A DNA stretch of 64,000 nucleotides from Streptococcus cristatus (GTDB lineage Bacteria > Bacillota > Bacilli > Lactobacillales > Streptococcaceae): positions 27,733-91,732 of the forward strand of contig NZ_RJPT01000002.1 of the NCBI RefSeq assembly GCF_003943515.1, in the 5' to 3' direction. The notes under the pieces were generated by a model, which saw only the letters and a list, made by a program, of their open reading frames with translations, searched no databases and was not told where the DNA came from. Below are positions 1 through 7,573 of this stretch, piece after piece. Numbering within the stretch: the first letter of the stretch is position 1; each line of letters opens with the position of its first letter. The translations under genes and the position numbers were made by a program.

Positions 1-728
1 AACGAATTTGTATCGGCCACGACCAGACCACGGTTGGCGCTGCTGTCAATCAAGCGGGAAGTCTGAGCATATTGTCCCAAGAGCAGATAATAATAGTCCT
101 TAGGTGTCAACTCATCGTCTCGCACGTTATTTTGAATCTGGTATTCTCGAGCATATTCCAGGCTGACGGGAGCATCATAGAAGCGAGCTAAATCCTTGGC
201 CAAAGTCGTTTTACCATTGCTGGCGCTGCCCATAATCAGCACTTTCTTGGTAAAGTGACGGCGGAAAGGTTGGGCGATATATTTCCAATAAAGGCTAGGA
301 TTTTCCCGAATCATCGTAGCTGAAATCCCAAATTGCCGCTCCTCAAAAGAAGTTTTGAAGCCACGCTTTGTCAGCTCCGCTTGATAGTCTGATTCTCCGA
401 CAAAGAAAATCAACTCCTCGCCTTCTGAATCATAACCCACCAAGTCCAATAAAGCGGGCAACCACTGAGCCCAACCCAGAGGATAGCGAGGGAAAGACGT
501 TTCGTCTAGTCTATAAACCTGGGTCAGTTCATCATCTGCGAAGGTCTCACGAGTATAACGGAATCGCTTCTGCAGAGATAGACCTACTTCCTCGCCACGG
601 TCTCCCTGATAGCCAGAAACCACCACGCGCACTTTGTCATAAGAACGCTTCGCCTTCTGAATCAAATCAATATGCCCCTGATGCAAGGGAGCAAAGGTCC
701 CAAAGACGATTGCAATTTTTTCTTTCAT
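1..728 (-). CDS. nadR: NadR-type NMN adenylyltransferase/ribosylnicotinamide kinase, 3' end cut by window
   Basis: Translation of the complement from an ATG at 728 stays open to the window edge (242 codons seen). It begins MKEKIAIVFGTFAPLHQGH, carrying the nucleotidyltransferase HxGH signature, and about residue 170 shows a P-loop, GSASNGKTT, for the kinase half. That order is typical of NadR, which makes NAD from NMN and phosphorylates nicotinamide riboside in salvage. There is no N-terminal HTH, so it is probably an enzyme only and not a repressor like the enterobacterial protein. AAAGG precedes the start. The C-terminal end of the kinase domain lies outside the window. Confidence 0.9.
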   Translation of the reverse strand, partial: MKEKIAIVFGTFAPLHQGHIDLIQKAKRSYDKVRVVVSGYQGDRGEEVGLSLQKRFRYTRETFADDELTQVYRLDETSFPRYPLGWAQWLPALLDLVGYDSEGEELIFFVGESDYQAELTKRGFKTSFEERQFGISATMIRENPSLYWKYIAQPFRRHFTKKVLIMGSASNGKTTLAKDLARFYDAPVSLEYAREYQIQNNVRDDELTPKDYYYLLLGQYAQTSRLIDSSANRGLVVADTNS

Positions 729-770
729 ACGCTTAACCTTTTTATTATATTTTATTCTTTCTATGATTTT

Positions 771-798
771 ATTATAAACTATATTTTCCTTTTGTCAA
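771..798 (-). promoter_or_regulatory. nadR promoter
   Basis: On the minus strand TTGACA (793-798) and TATAAT (771-776) are separated by 16 bp, about 45 bp upstream of the nadR start. No operator-like palindrome is obvious. Confidence 0.65.
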
Positions 799-860
799 TG
801 GTTTTTTATAAAAATTTATAAAAATATTTTTCAGACACTTTAAAACTGCTTCAAAGACAC

Positions 861-895
861 AAAAAAAGAATCTAATGTCTTAGCATCAGATTCTT
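861..895 (-). terminator. Rho-independent terminator after the DUF4430 gene
   Basis: Read on the minus strand, AAGAATCT pairs with AGATTCTT (866-895) with a further ATG/CAT inside, followed by a run of seven T (861-867). It lies 12 bp past the stop of the lipoprotein gene. Confidence 0.8.
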
Positions 896-907
896 ATTCT
901 ACAAGAT

Positions 908-1309
908 TTATTGCTGATAGACTTCTTGGTAGAATTCCAGCTTGTCTCCATCTTTGAGCGTGATTTGATTGGCACCCTTAGGAGCCATTTCTCCGTTGAC
1001 CTTAAACATCCAGTAGAGGCCTTTCGCTTCATCCTGAGCATGACCGTCAATCGAAGTGATAAAACCATCTTTTTCTTCGACCTTATAGGCCTTCTTCAAA
1101 GCATCCATCGCTGTCTTTCCTTCTTCAACAGCCACCGTTTTCTCGCTCTTCTCCTGACCTTCTGGTGCAATACTGATGCTGATTTTCAGTTCCTTTTTGA
1201 CGGAAGAAGCAGCCGAACTAGAGCTGGTAGCAGTTTTTGTTTGGCTATTACTACAGCCCACTAAAAAGAGAGCGAAGGCAAGCGTAAGTAAGCTAAAAAT
1301 TTTTTTCAT
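908..1309 (-). CDS. DUF4430-domain lipoprotein
   Basis: This 133-residue protein has a lipoprotein signal: Lys-rich N-terminus, hydrophobic stretch and lipobox LVGC with Cys19, so it should be anchored on the outer face of the membrane. A Ser/Thr-rich linker is followed by one DUF4430 domain, related to the C-terminal domain of vertebrate transcobalamin. The start at 1309 has AAGGAGA at good spacing and overlaps the upstream ECF S-component gene by 17 bp, implying coupled translation. I infer a surface ligand-binding partner of that importer. Cobalamin or a corrinoid is a possible ligand through the domain family, but nothing here proves it. Confidence 0.8.
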   Translation of the reverse strand: MKKIFSLLTLAFALFLVGCSNSQTKTATSSSSAASSVKKELKISISIAPEGQEKSEKTVAVEEGKTAMDALKKAYKVEEKDGFITSIDGHAQDEAKGLYWMFKVNGEMAPKGANQITLKDGDKLEFYQEVYQQ

Positions 1310-1775
1310 GATAAAGTCTCCTTAAAATAAAATACAAAATAGGATAGAAAAGCATCGTGGACCAGGCGTGGGCTAGATTGAAGCCTGCTCCCGCTGCCAC
1401 ATAGGTCCACCAAGGCATTTGATAAAGCAAGGCTGTGATACCATCAATCACAAGACCATAGCTAAAGGCTAAAAGCAAGGCCAACATACTCTGGCCAATC
1501 AAGCCTATTCGCCAATACAGCAGGTACCATAGACAAATGACCACCGCAAAGGATAAGATCTGGAAAAGTACCCACGGTCCCATTCCAAAGAGGAATGAAG
1601 ATACAAAGATACTGATAGACATGACTAGAAGCGAACCCCTCAAGTCCTCAAAATCCACCAAGAGAAAATACAGCGCTGTAATCGGTTTGATACTGGGCAG
1701 GCCAGCAAAGGCATAGCGAAGCACGACGCAGACGGCTGCTAGAAGAGCGATTCGAGCAAGATAACGAAGAGACAC
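1293..1775 (-). CDS. ECF transporter S component (substrate-specific membrane subunit)
   Basis: A 160-residue, highly hydrophobic protein with about five membrane spans, including the PSIKPITAL and GxGPWVLFQ-type segments common in ECF S components. S components bind the vitamin or cofactor and dock onto a shared EcfAA'T module, which is not encoded here. The start is GTG at 1775, with AAAGG about 9 bp upstream. It overlaps the DUF4430 lipoprotein gene, so the two probably form one uptake unit. Substrate unknown; cobalamin-related compounds are a reasonable guess because of the transcobalamin-like partner. Confidence 0.75.
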   Translation of the reverse strand: MSLRYLARIALLAAVCVVLRYAFAGLPSIKPITALYFLLVDFEDLRGSLLVMSISIFVSSFLFGMGPWVLFQILSFAVVICLWYLLYWRIGLIGQSMLALLLAFSYGLVIDGITALLYQMPWWTYVAAGAGFNLAHAWSTMLFYPILYFILRRLYHEKNF

Positions 1776-1859
1776 AGTTTCTGCCTTTCTAAACGATATT
1801 CTTCAGTAGGATAACACGGTTCTGACTAGCCTAGCAAGAATGCTAAGTAAATCAGCTTT

Positions 1860-2300
1860 TTATGTATCCTGTCGAATCATCTCCGTTAGTCCTTGATCTC
1901 GGTAAAGCAGATCATTTCTAACTGAAAATCCCAGCTCCTGCCAAAAACGGTTGCCCAGTTCATTTCTTTCAAAAACGACCAGCGATACTTTAGGGATACC
2001 AAGTCTTTTCACTGCTGACAAGGCCTGTTCGACCAGAGCTCTGCCTACTCCTTTTCTACGAAAATATGGATGGACAGCTGTATGATAAATGTACGCTCTA
2101 CGTCCATCTGTGCCAACTAGAATAGCACCTATAAAGCTCTCCCCTTCCAAGGCAACCAGACAGGTCTCAGGATTGCGCTTCAAAAAGCGGGCAATCCCTT
2201 CTTCAGAGTCATCTAAGTTATTGAGCCCCATACCAGCGCAAGAGAGCCACAGCTGGTAAACAGAGGCATAATCCTTTTCTGTCATCACACGAATTTCCAT
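1860..2300 (-). CDS. GNAT family N-acetyltransferase
   Basis: A single GNAT domain of 146 residues, with the acetyl-CoA loop RRKGVGRALVE around residue 85 and the C-terminal ERNELGNRFWQELGF segment. I chose ATG 2300 rather than the in-frame ATG at 2309, because the latter abuts GGAGG while 2300 sits at normal spacing from it. The ribosome site lies in the end of clpC (stop at 2315), so it is probably co-transcribed with ctsR-clpC. Acceptor substrate unknown. Confidence 0.8.
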   Translation of the reverse strand: MEIRVMTEKDYASVYQLWLSCAGMGLNNLDDSEEGIARFLKRNPETCLVALEGESFIGAILVGTDGRRAYIYHTAVHPYFRRKGVGRALVEQALSAVKRLGIPKVSLVVFERNELGNRFWQELGFSVRNDLLYRDQGLTEMIRQDT

Positions 2301-2314
2301 TGCACACATCCTCC

Positions 2315-4744
2315 CTAAGTCATTTCAAATTTGAGTTGACCGTTTTTGACACCAACTTTAAGCGTTTGACCAGCTGCCAAATCTCCAGTCAGGAGCAACT
2401 CAGACAGCTTGTCCTCCACCTGCGTCTGCAGGGTACGGCGCAGCGGCCGCGCTCCCATTTCTGGATCGTAACCTTCCTGAGCCAGCAATTTCAGGGCACT
2501 AGCTTGGAATTTAAGTACGATGCCTTGCTCTGCCAGACTCCCAATCAACGGTTGCACCATAATCTTGACCACTTCCTGCATATCCTCAGCAGACAGACTG
2601 TGGAAGACCACCTTTTCATCAATTCGATTGATAAATTCAGGCCGGTAGGTCTTTTTCAATTCTTCCAGAATTCGTTTTTCCATATTAGCCTGATCAAAGC
2701 GGATATCACGCGCCCCAAAACCAACCGTCTTATCATCCCGCAAAGCCGTTGCCCCCAGATTGCTGGTCATGATAATGATGGTATTGGAGAAGTCCACCTT
2801 GCGGCCCTTGCTATCGGTCAGCTGACCATCATCCAAGACCTGCAAGAGGACATTGAAAATATCTGGATGAGCCTTTTCTACCTCGTCAAAGAGAAGAACT
2901 GAATATGGACGGTTGCGAACCTTTTCCGTCAATTCGCCGCCTTCCTCATAGCCTACATAGCCTGGAGGCGCCCCGTTAAGACGACTGGCTGCGAATTTCT
3001 CCATATATTCACTCATGTCAAAGCGAATCAGGGCGGATTCATCATCAAAGAGAACTTCTGCCAAGGCTTTAGCCAGCTCAGTCTTTCCGACACCCGTTGG
3101 CCCTAAGAACATAAAGGAACCAATTGGGCGTTTGCCGGTGCGGATGCCCGATTGATTGCGACGAATAGCCCGACTGACAGCCGAAACTGCCGCATCCTGT
3201 CCAATAACTCGCTTGTGCAGTTCTTTTTCCAAATTGAGATATTTTTTGGCATCTGTCTGAGTCAATTTCTGCACAGGAATACCAGACAAGCGACTGAGAG
3301 TCTCTAGGATATCTCCTTCTTCCACCTTCAGCTTGTAAACAGCTGGCTCCTGCTCTTTTGCCAGTAGCTGGCTGACTTTTTTCAGATTTCCAGCCATCAA
3401 AGCTTGATCCACAGGCGTCAAATCCGACTGTTTATAATTCTGCGGTCCTTTATTCTGCACCGTTGCACTAGCTTCATCCAAAAGATCAATGGCAGAGTCT
3501 GGCAAATGCTTGCTGGTCAGGTAACGATGTGCATACTTGACCGCTGTTTCAATGGCCTGGTCACTAATCTGCACCTTGTGGTGATCCTCATAGCTCTTTC
3601 TCAAACCCTGCAAAATAGCAATGCTGTCGGCCACGGTAGGCTCTTCAATGGTTACCTTGGCAAAACGCCTAGAAAGAGCCGCATCTTTTTCAATATGTTT
3701 CTGATACTCTTCCTGCGTCGTAGCACCAACTGTCCGCAAGGTTCCCCGAGCCAGAGCCGGTTTCAGGATATTGGCCGCATCCAAGGTCGAGTCAATCCCG
3801 CTACCAGAGCCCATAATAGTATGCAGCTCATCGATGAAGAGGATGACATGCCCGTCTTCTTCGATGTCATTGATGATATTGTTCATCCGCTCTTCAAAGT
3901 CTCCGCGGAAACGAGTCCCAGCGACAACATTCATCAAGTCTAATTCCAAAACGCGCATCTTGGCAAGTTCTGCTGGAACCTGACCAGCTGCCACGCGTTG
4001 AGCCAAGCCTAGTGCCAAAGCAGTTTTACCAACCCCCGCATCACCGACTAGCACTGGATTATTCTTTGTCTTGCGGCTGAGGATCTGAAGCATCCGAGAA
4101 ATTTCCTCATCCCGCCCGATAACTGGTTCCAGACGACCAGCTCGAGCCAGTTCTGTCAAATCCCGAGTATAGTCTTCCAGACCACCGCTGGTTGAAGGAG
4201 GCATGCCCATCATGTTCGCCATGGTTTGTTTAGCAGAAGACGTGTTTTTATTTAGCGAGCGAATCGATTTGATTTCCTCTCTGCCCCAGCCAGCACGCTG
4301 CTCTAAAACCTTTCGCAAATCACTGAATCGAGGAGCTGAACTTTTATCATCATAGCTAAAACCTGCAGCTTCTAACACACGAGCTGCCAAGGTCCCACGG
4401 TCAAATAGCATGGTTAAGAGAAGATGTTCTGTCCCTAGGCTTTTAGCATGGACGGCTTCCGCAATCTGCCCTGCTTGAGTAAAGAGCTCCTCCAAACGGT
4501 AAGAGAAAGGCAATAAGTCAAAACCACCCTTTTTTTGGTACTCTTTTCCAGTAATGTCAAAGGCTGCTTCTTCCAGTTTATCCACTTCAATAGGGAATTC
4601 ATTTAGAGCCGAGCCTGCCACGCTGTAGGGATTATTTGCCAGAGCCATCAGCACCTGCCACGATTCTAAATAATTAGTAGCAAAATGACCGGCTAAAAGC
4701 TGAGCCGCCTCCAAGCTTTCTACTAAAGCTTTTGAATAGTCCAT
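2315..4744 (-). CDS. clpC: ClpC, AAA+ unfoldase of the Clp protease
   Basis: An 809-residue HSP100 protein. It has an N-terminal Clp repeat domain (about residues 1-145), a first AAA+ domain with Walker A GDAGVGKT (234-241) and the LFIDELHTIMG Walker B region, a short middle domain, and a second AAA+ domain with GPTGVGKTE near residue 545. It unfolds proteins for ClpP and controls stress and competence regulators in Gram-positive bacteria. It lies 4 bp behind ctsR, the classical class III heat-shock arrangement, and so should be repressed by CtsR from the operator at 5262-5280. AAAGGAA precedes the start. Confidence 0.95.
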   Translation of the reverse strand: MDYSKALVESLEAAQLLAGHFATNYLESWQVLMALANNPYSVAGSALNEFPIEVDKLEEAAFDITGKEYQKKGGFDLLPFSYRLEELFTQAGQIAEAVHAKSLGTEHLLLTMLFDRGTLAARVLEAAGFSYDDKSSAPRFSDLRKVLEQRAGWGREEIKSIRSLNKNTSSAKQTMANMMGMPPSTSGGLEDYTRDLTELARAGRLEPVIGRDEEISRMLQILSRKTKNNPVLVGDAGVGKTALALGLAQRVAAGQVPAELAKMRVLELDLMNVVAGTRFRGDFEERMNNIINDIEEDGHVILFIDELHTIMGSGSGIDSTLDAANILKPALARGTLRTVGATTQEEYQKHIEKDAALSRRFAKVTIEEPTVADSIAILQGLRKSYEDHHKVQISDQAIETAVKYAHRYLTSKHLPDSAIDLLDEASATVQNKGPQNYKQSDLTPVDQALMAGNLKKVSQLLAKEQEPAVYKLKVEEGDILETLSRLSGIPVQKLTQTDAKKYLNLEKELHKRVIGQDAAVSAVSRAIRRNQSGIRTGKRPIGSFMFLGPTGVGKTELAKALAEVLFDDESALIRFDMSEYMEKFAASRLNGAPPGYVGYEEGGELTEKVRNRPYSVLLFDEVEKAHPDIFNVLLQVLDDGQLTDSKGRKVDFSNTIIIMTSNLGATALRDDKTVGFGARDIRFDQANMEKRILEELKKTYRPEFINRIDEKVVFHSLSAEDMQEVVKIMVQPLIGSLAEQGIVLKFQASALKLLAQEGYDPEMGARPLRRTLQTQVEDKLSELLLTGDLAAGQTLKVGVKNGQLKFEMT

Positions 4745-4748
4745 ATTC

Positions 4749-5207
4749 TTAATTTCCTTTTCTATCTAATTGCTGCAAAATTTTCCGTAACATTCTGGCT
4801 CGAATCCTCGGAGCATTTGCTCCTAAGACAGCATCGCTGGCACTCGCTAGGAGCAGATCTCCCTCACGCTGGCTGATAATTTTTTCATCAAAGAGCAGCT
4901 GCAAAATATCTGAAAAAACTGGCTGGCTGAGCGACTCACCGACATTGGTCAACAAATCAGACAACATCTGGTGCCGATCGGAAAACTCAATCTTACCAAT
5001 CCTGATATAGCCACCGCCACCGCGCTTGCTCTCCACGATATAGCCCCGACTCTCCGTAAAACGTGTCTTAATCACATAATTGATCTGACTCGGAACCACC
5101 TGAAAAACATCAGCTAACTCACTGCGCTTCAGCTCGACCATACCCGCCTGCGCCAAAATTCTTTTGATATATTCTTCTATACTATCCGAGGTATTTTTGA
5201 TGCCCAT
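4749..5207 (-). CDS. ctsR: CtsR transcriptional repressor of class III heat-shock genes
   Basis: A 152-residue protein with an N-terminal winged HTH and the conserved glycine-rich wing RGGGGYIRI (residues 62-70), the CtsR loop that enters the DNA groove and senses heat. The C-terminal helical domain ends in ARMLRKILQQLDRKGN. Start 5207 has AAAGG nearby. It is the first gene of ctsR-clpC, with a CtsR heptad repeat upstream at 5262-5280, so it is autoregulated. Streptococcal ctsR operons lack mcsA and mcsB, as here. Confidence 0.95.
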   Translation of the reverse strand: MGIKNTSDSIEEYIKRILAQAGMVELKRSELADVFQVVPSQINYVIKTRFTESRGYIVESKRGGGGYIRIGKIEFSDRHQMLSDLLTNVGESLSQPVFSDILQLLFDEKIISQREGDLLLASASDAVLGANAPRIRARMLRKILQQLDRKGN

Positions 5208-5261
5208 GATATACCTTTCTATCTGTTATATCTAAAAATAAGCATTCAAGTCTTCTCTAAC

Positions 5262-5280
5262 ATTGACTATCTTTGACTAT
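5262..5280 (-). promoter_or_regulatory. CtsR operator (tandem heptad)
   Basis: On the minus strand AGTCAAA-GAT-AGTCAAT fits the CtsR consensus RGTCAAANANRGTCAAA with one mismatch in the last position. It starts immediately downstream of a TATAAT -10 box (5279-5284, preceded at 17 bp by TTTCAA), so bound CtsR would block transcription of ctsR-clpC. Confidence 0.85.
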
Positions 5281-5390
5281 TATACCGAAAAAATCCATTT
5301 TTTGAAAGAAAAAGAAGTCCCAGAAGGCTTGAAAATATCTGATAATTCAGAGTAATGAAAAAGATTGATGAACTAGATAAAAAAGAGTGT

Positions 5391-5424
5391 AAACGCTTGC
5401 TTTTTACTTTTAAAGACTTATAAT
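5391..5424 (+). promoter_or_regulatory. Promoter with overlapping cre (CcpA) site
   Basis: TTGCTT (5397-5402) and TATAAT (5419-5424) are 16 bp apart and serve the small membrane protein at 5496. TGTAAACGCTTGCT, starting near 5388, matches the catabolite response element WTGNAARCGNWWWCA in all but the last position and overlaps the -35 box. This predicts repression by CcpA in the presence of glucose. Confidence 0.6.
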
Positions 5425-5495
5425 AAAGGTGTGAAAGTGTGGTTTTTACACCATCAACCGTATCCAAACAATCATCATCAAAAGGAGGTTTTCCA

Positions 5496-5846
5496 ATGAA
5501 AATAAATTGGCTCAACTATACCCATCATGTGCTTAGCTGCCTGTTTGTCACTCTGAGTATCTTGACTATTTTTTCCGCCGAGTATGTCGTTTTCCCAACG
5601 AGCCTTCTTCTAGGCTGTCTCCTCATTCCTCTGCTCTTTGAGCAGCACTTATTCAGTCGTCGAATGACTTGGGGCCTCAGCATTTTCTTTGCTATTCTCG
5701 CCTTTGCCCTTCTCTTTATCATCAAAACAAATCATATCTCCCTTAGCTATCCAGCAACAACCCTTCTTCTTTTTGTACTAGCAAGCCTGAGTTTTTCAAA
5801 CTCCTTTATCCTTCACAAAAATAAAGAACAAAAGGCCGCTAGATAG
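5496..5846 (+). CDS. Small four-span membrane protein, function unknown
   Basis: A 116-residue hydrophobic protein with about four predicted membrane helices and a Lys-rich cytoplasmic tail (HKNKEQKAAR). ATG 5496 is chosen because AAAGGAGG lies 8 bp upstream; an earlier in-frame ATG at 5439 would put that site inside the gene. I do not recognise a family. It stands alone with its own promoter, a cre-like site and a terminator, and points away from ctsR-clpC. Confidence 0.7.
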   Translation: MKINWLNYTHHVLSCLFVTLSILTIFSAEYVVFPTSLLLGCLLIPLLFEQHLFSRRMTWGLSIFFAILAFALLFIIKTNHISLSYPATTLLLFVLASLSFSNSFILHKNKEQKAAR

Positions 5847-5858
5847 AACAGCACAATA

Positions 5859-5909
5859 AAAAGTGTGGAAGCAACATGAGCTCAGAAGAGCCATGAATTC
5901 CACACTTTT
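5859..5909. terminator. Bidirectional terminator hairpin
   Basis: AAAAGTGTGGAA (5859-5870) pairs with TTCCACACTTTT (5898-5909), with an inner GCTC-AGAA-GAGC stem. T-rich sequence follows on both strands, so it can serve both the membrane-protein gene and the convergent VOC gene. Confidence 0.8.
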
Positions 5910-5945
5910 CTCATTTTATAAGGAGCTGGTGATAGCTAAAAATAT

Positions 5946-6332
5946 TTAAACGGTCAGTTCAATCTGATTGCCTTCAAAAGCTTGAATATTGCTTTCATAA
6001 TAGCCATCCCCCGTCACTCTAGGACCACTCAAAACAAGATAGCCATCCTTCTCCAAGCGAGCCGTCAGCTCATCAACTGCTTCAGGACTACCTAAACTGA
6101 AAGCCAGATGATGGTAGCCTGTAAAAAGCAACTCCTGACTACCATCTGCCAAATCATCAGCCCGTGTCATAATCTCCAAGCGCGCGCCCTCAGCAAAGGT
6201 CAAAAAATAAGACTGAAAACCTGTTTTCTGATTATGATAGAAAACACTGCTTGTGCCTGCAAAATATGTTTCGAAAAAATGTCGAGCCGCTTCCAAATCC
6301 CGAACATAAAGACCTATATGCTCAATCTTCAT
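5946..6332 (-). CDS. VOC/glyoxalase superfamily protein
   Basis: A 128-residue protein starting MKIEHIGLYVRDLE, the first βαβββ module of the vicinal-oxygen-chelate fold, with a second module from about residue 70. Possible metal ligands are His5, Glu in RLEIMT, the His pair in YHHLAF, and Glu in QIELTV, the H/E/H/E pattern of metal-dependent members. ATG 6332 is chosen over 6347 because GGAGG lies 8 bp before it. Possible roles are lactoylglutathione lyase-like detoxification or a resistance/dioxygenase-like activity; the substrate cannot be told. Confidence 0.8.
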   Translation of the reverse strand: MKIEHIGLYVRDLEAARHFFETYFAGTSSVFYHNQKTGFQSYFLTFAEGARLEIMTRADDLADGSQELLFTGYHHLAFSLGSPEAVDELTARLEKDGYLVLSGPRVTGDGYYESNIQAFEGNQIELTV

Positions 6333-6591
6333 AACTATTTCCTCCATTCGTCACAATGACTTCTTCCTACCCAAATGAATATTTCTCATAGCGTATAAAT
6401 ACCATACTGATCTCTCTTTTTCACCTACTTCCTCAACATTTTCCCATCACTCTCAGTCCGTCCCAAACTGAGCTTTCAGAAAATTATTTTCCCACTTTCA
6501 TTTTCTTTTTAATTATATTATAATAGTTGGCAAACACATTTTCTACTATTATTATCTTAAAGAATGATAGTATTCTACGAAGGAGGGCACT

Positions 6592-7464
6592 ATGATGGAT
6601 TTGGGGCAGTTGCACAAAACTACTGAATATAAGAATCAAGGGACCCCCTATTCCCTGATGCGAACCATTACGGAAAACGGCCAACCTGACATCCTCTTCC
6701 ACTGGCACACAGATGTTGAAATCATTTATGTCCACGAAGGAAGCGCCCAATTTCATATCGACTATCATTATTTTAATAGTAACAAGGGCGATATTGTCCT
6801 GATTCGTCCCAATGCCCTCCACTCCATTCATCCGATTGAGCAGCAGCGCCACTATATGGATGCCATTAACTTTCATTTGGATTTAATGGGCTATTCGGCC
6901 ATGGATCATGCTAGTATCCACTACCTCCAGCCTCTCTACAACGGACAACTGGACTTTATCCACGTCATCAAACCGACTGACCAAGCCTATGATGAAATTC
7001 GTCAATGCCTGCTGGCCACTATGGAAACGGGTTATTGCCAAAAGAACTACTATGAATTCCAACTCAAGGCCCAGCTTAACCAGCTCTTCTACTTGCTCTT
7101 TGAGAATGACTATATCGTCTCCAAGGAGCTGTCTGCCGAGGGCTACCGCAAGGAAGAGAAAATCCGCTCCATCATCGACTATATCAATGAACATTATCAG
7201 GAAGAACTCTCTATTGATCAGCTGTCTGGCATCTGCGGCTACAGTCCGACGCACTTCATGAATTTCTTCAAAAAACATCTGGGCGTTTCCTGCATTGAGT
7301 ACCTGATTCAATTTCGCCTGCGCAAGGCTGCCGAGCTCCTCCAGCACTCCACTCTGTCGGTTCTAGAAATCTCAAGCCAGTCTGGTTTTAATAACCTTTC
7401 TAATTTCAATCGGCAATTTAAAAAATACTATCAAATGACACCAAGTCAATATCGAAGAAAGTAA
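6592..7464 (+). CDS. AraC-family transcriptional regulator with cupin sensor
   Basis: 290 residues. The N-terminal cupin (about 30-110) contains HWHTDVEIIYVHEG, a sugar-binding-type jelly roll, and the C-terminal 100 residues hold two HTH motifs (LSIDQLSGICGYSPTHFMN and LSVLEISSQSGFNNLSNFN). This architecture usually activates carbohydrate-uptake or glycosidase genes. GGAGG precedes the ATG and a TATAAT lies near 6520. It is flanked by the VOC gene and clpL in opposite orientation, and no sugar operon is beside it, so its target may be elsewhere. Confidence 0.85.
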   Translation: MMDLGQLHKTTEYKNQGTPYSLMRTITENGQPDILFHWHTDVEIIYVHEGSAQFHIDYHYFNSNKGDIVLIRPNALHSIHPIEQQRHYMDAINFHLDLMGYSAMDHASIHYLQPLYNGQLDFIHVIKPTDQAYDEIRQCLLATMETGYCQKNYYEFQLKAQLNQLFYLLFENDYIVSKELSAEGYRKEEKIRSIIDYINEHYQEELSIDQLSGICGYSPTHFMNFFKKHLGVSCIEYLIQFRLRKAAELLQHSTLSVLEISSQSGFNNLSNFNRQFKKYYQMTPSQYRRK

Positions 7465-7470
7465 GAAAAT

Positions 7471-7497
7471 CTCCAGTCAGCTGATTGGAGTTTTTTT
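7471..7497 (+). terminator. Terminator of the AraC-family gene
   Basis: CTCCA and TGGAG flank the self-complementary TCAGCTGA (7471-7490), followed by seven T. Confidence 0.8.
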
Positions 7498-7513
7498 ATC
7501 TGAATATGATTAA

Positions 7514-7548
7514 TAAAAAAACGAACAGACCTTTAGTCTGTTCGTTTT
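7514..7548 (-). terminator. Terminator of clpL
   Basis: A 13-bp perfect stem, AAAACGAACAGAC (7518-7530) with its complement at 7536-7548, is followed on the minus strand by seven T. It lies 26 bp past the clpL stop. Confidence 0.85.
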
Positions 7549-7573
7549 ACGGGATTTTGAAAGTTATAGGTGG

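Noticed and set aside
2300..2902. Long plus-strand frame antisense to clpC
   Set aside because: It mirrors the clpC coding sequence and lacks a ribosome site; similar antisense frames over clpL, dnaK, hutU and metE were dismissed for the same reason.
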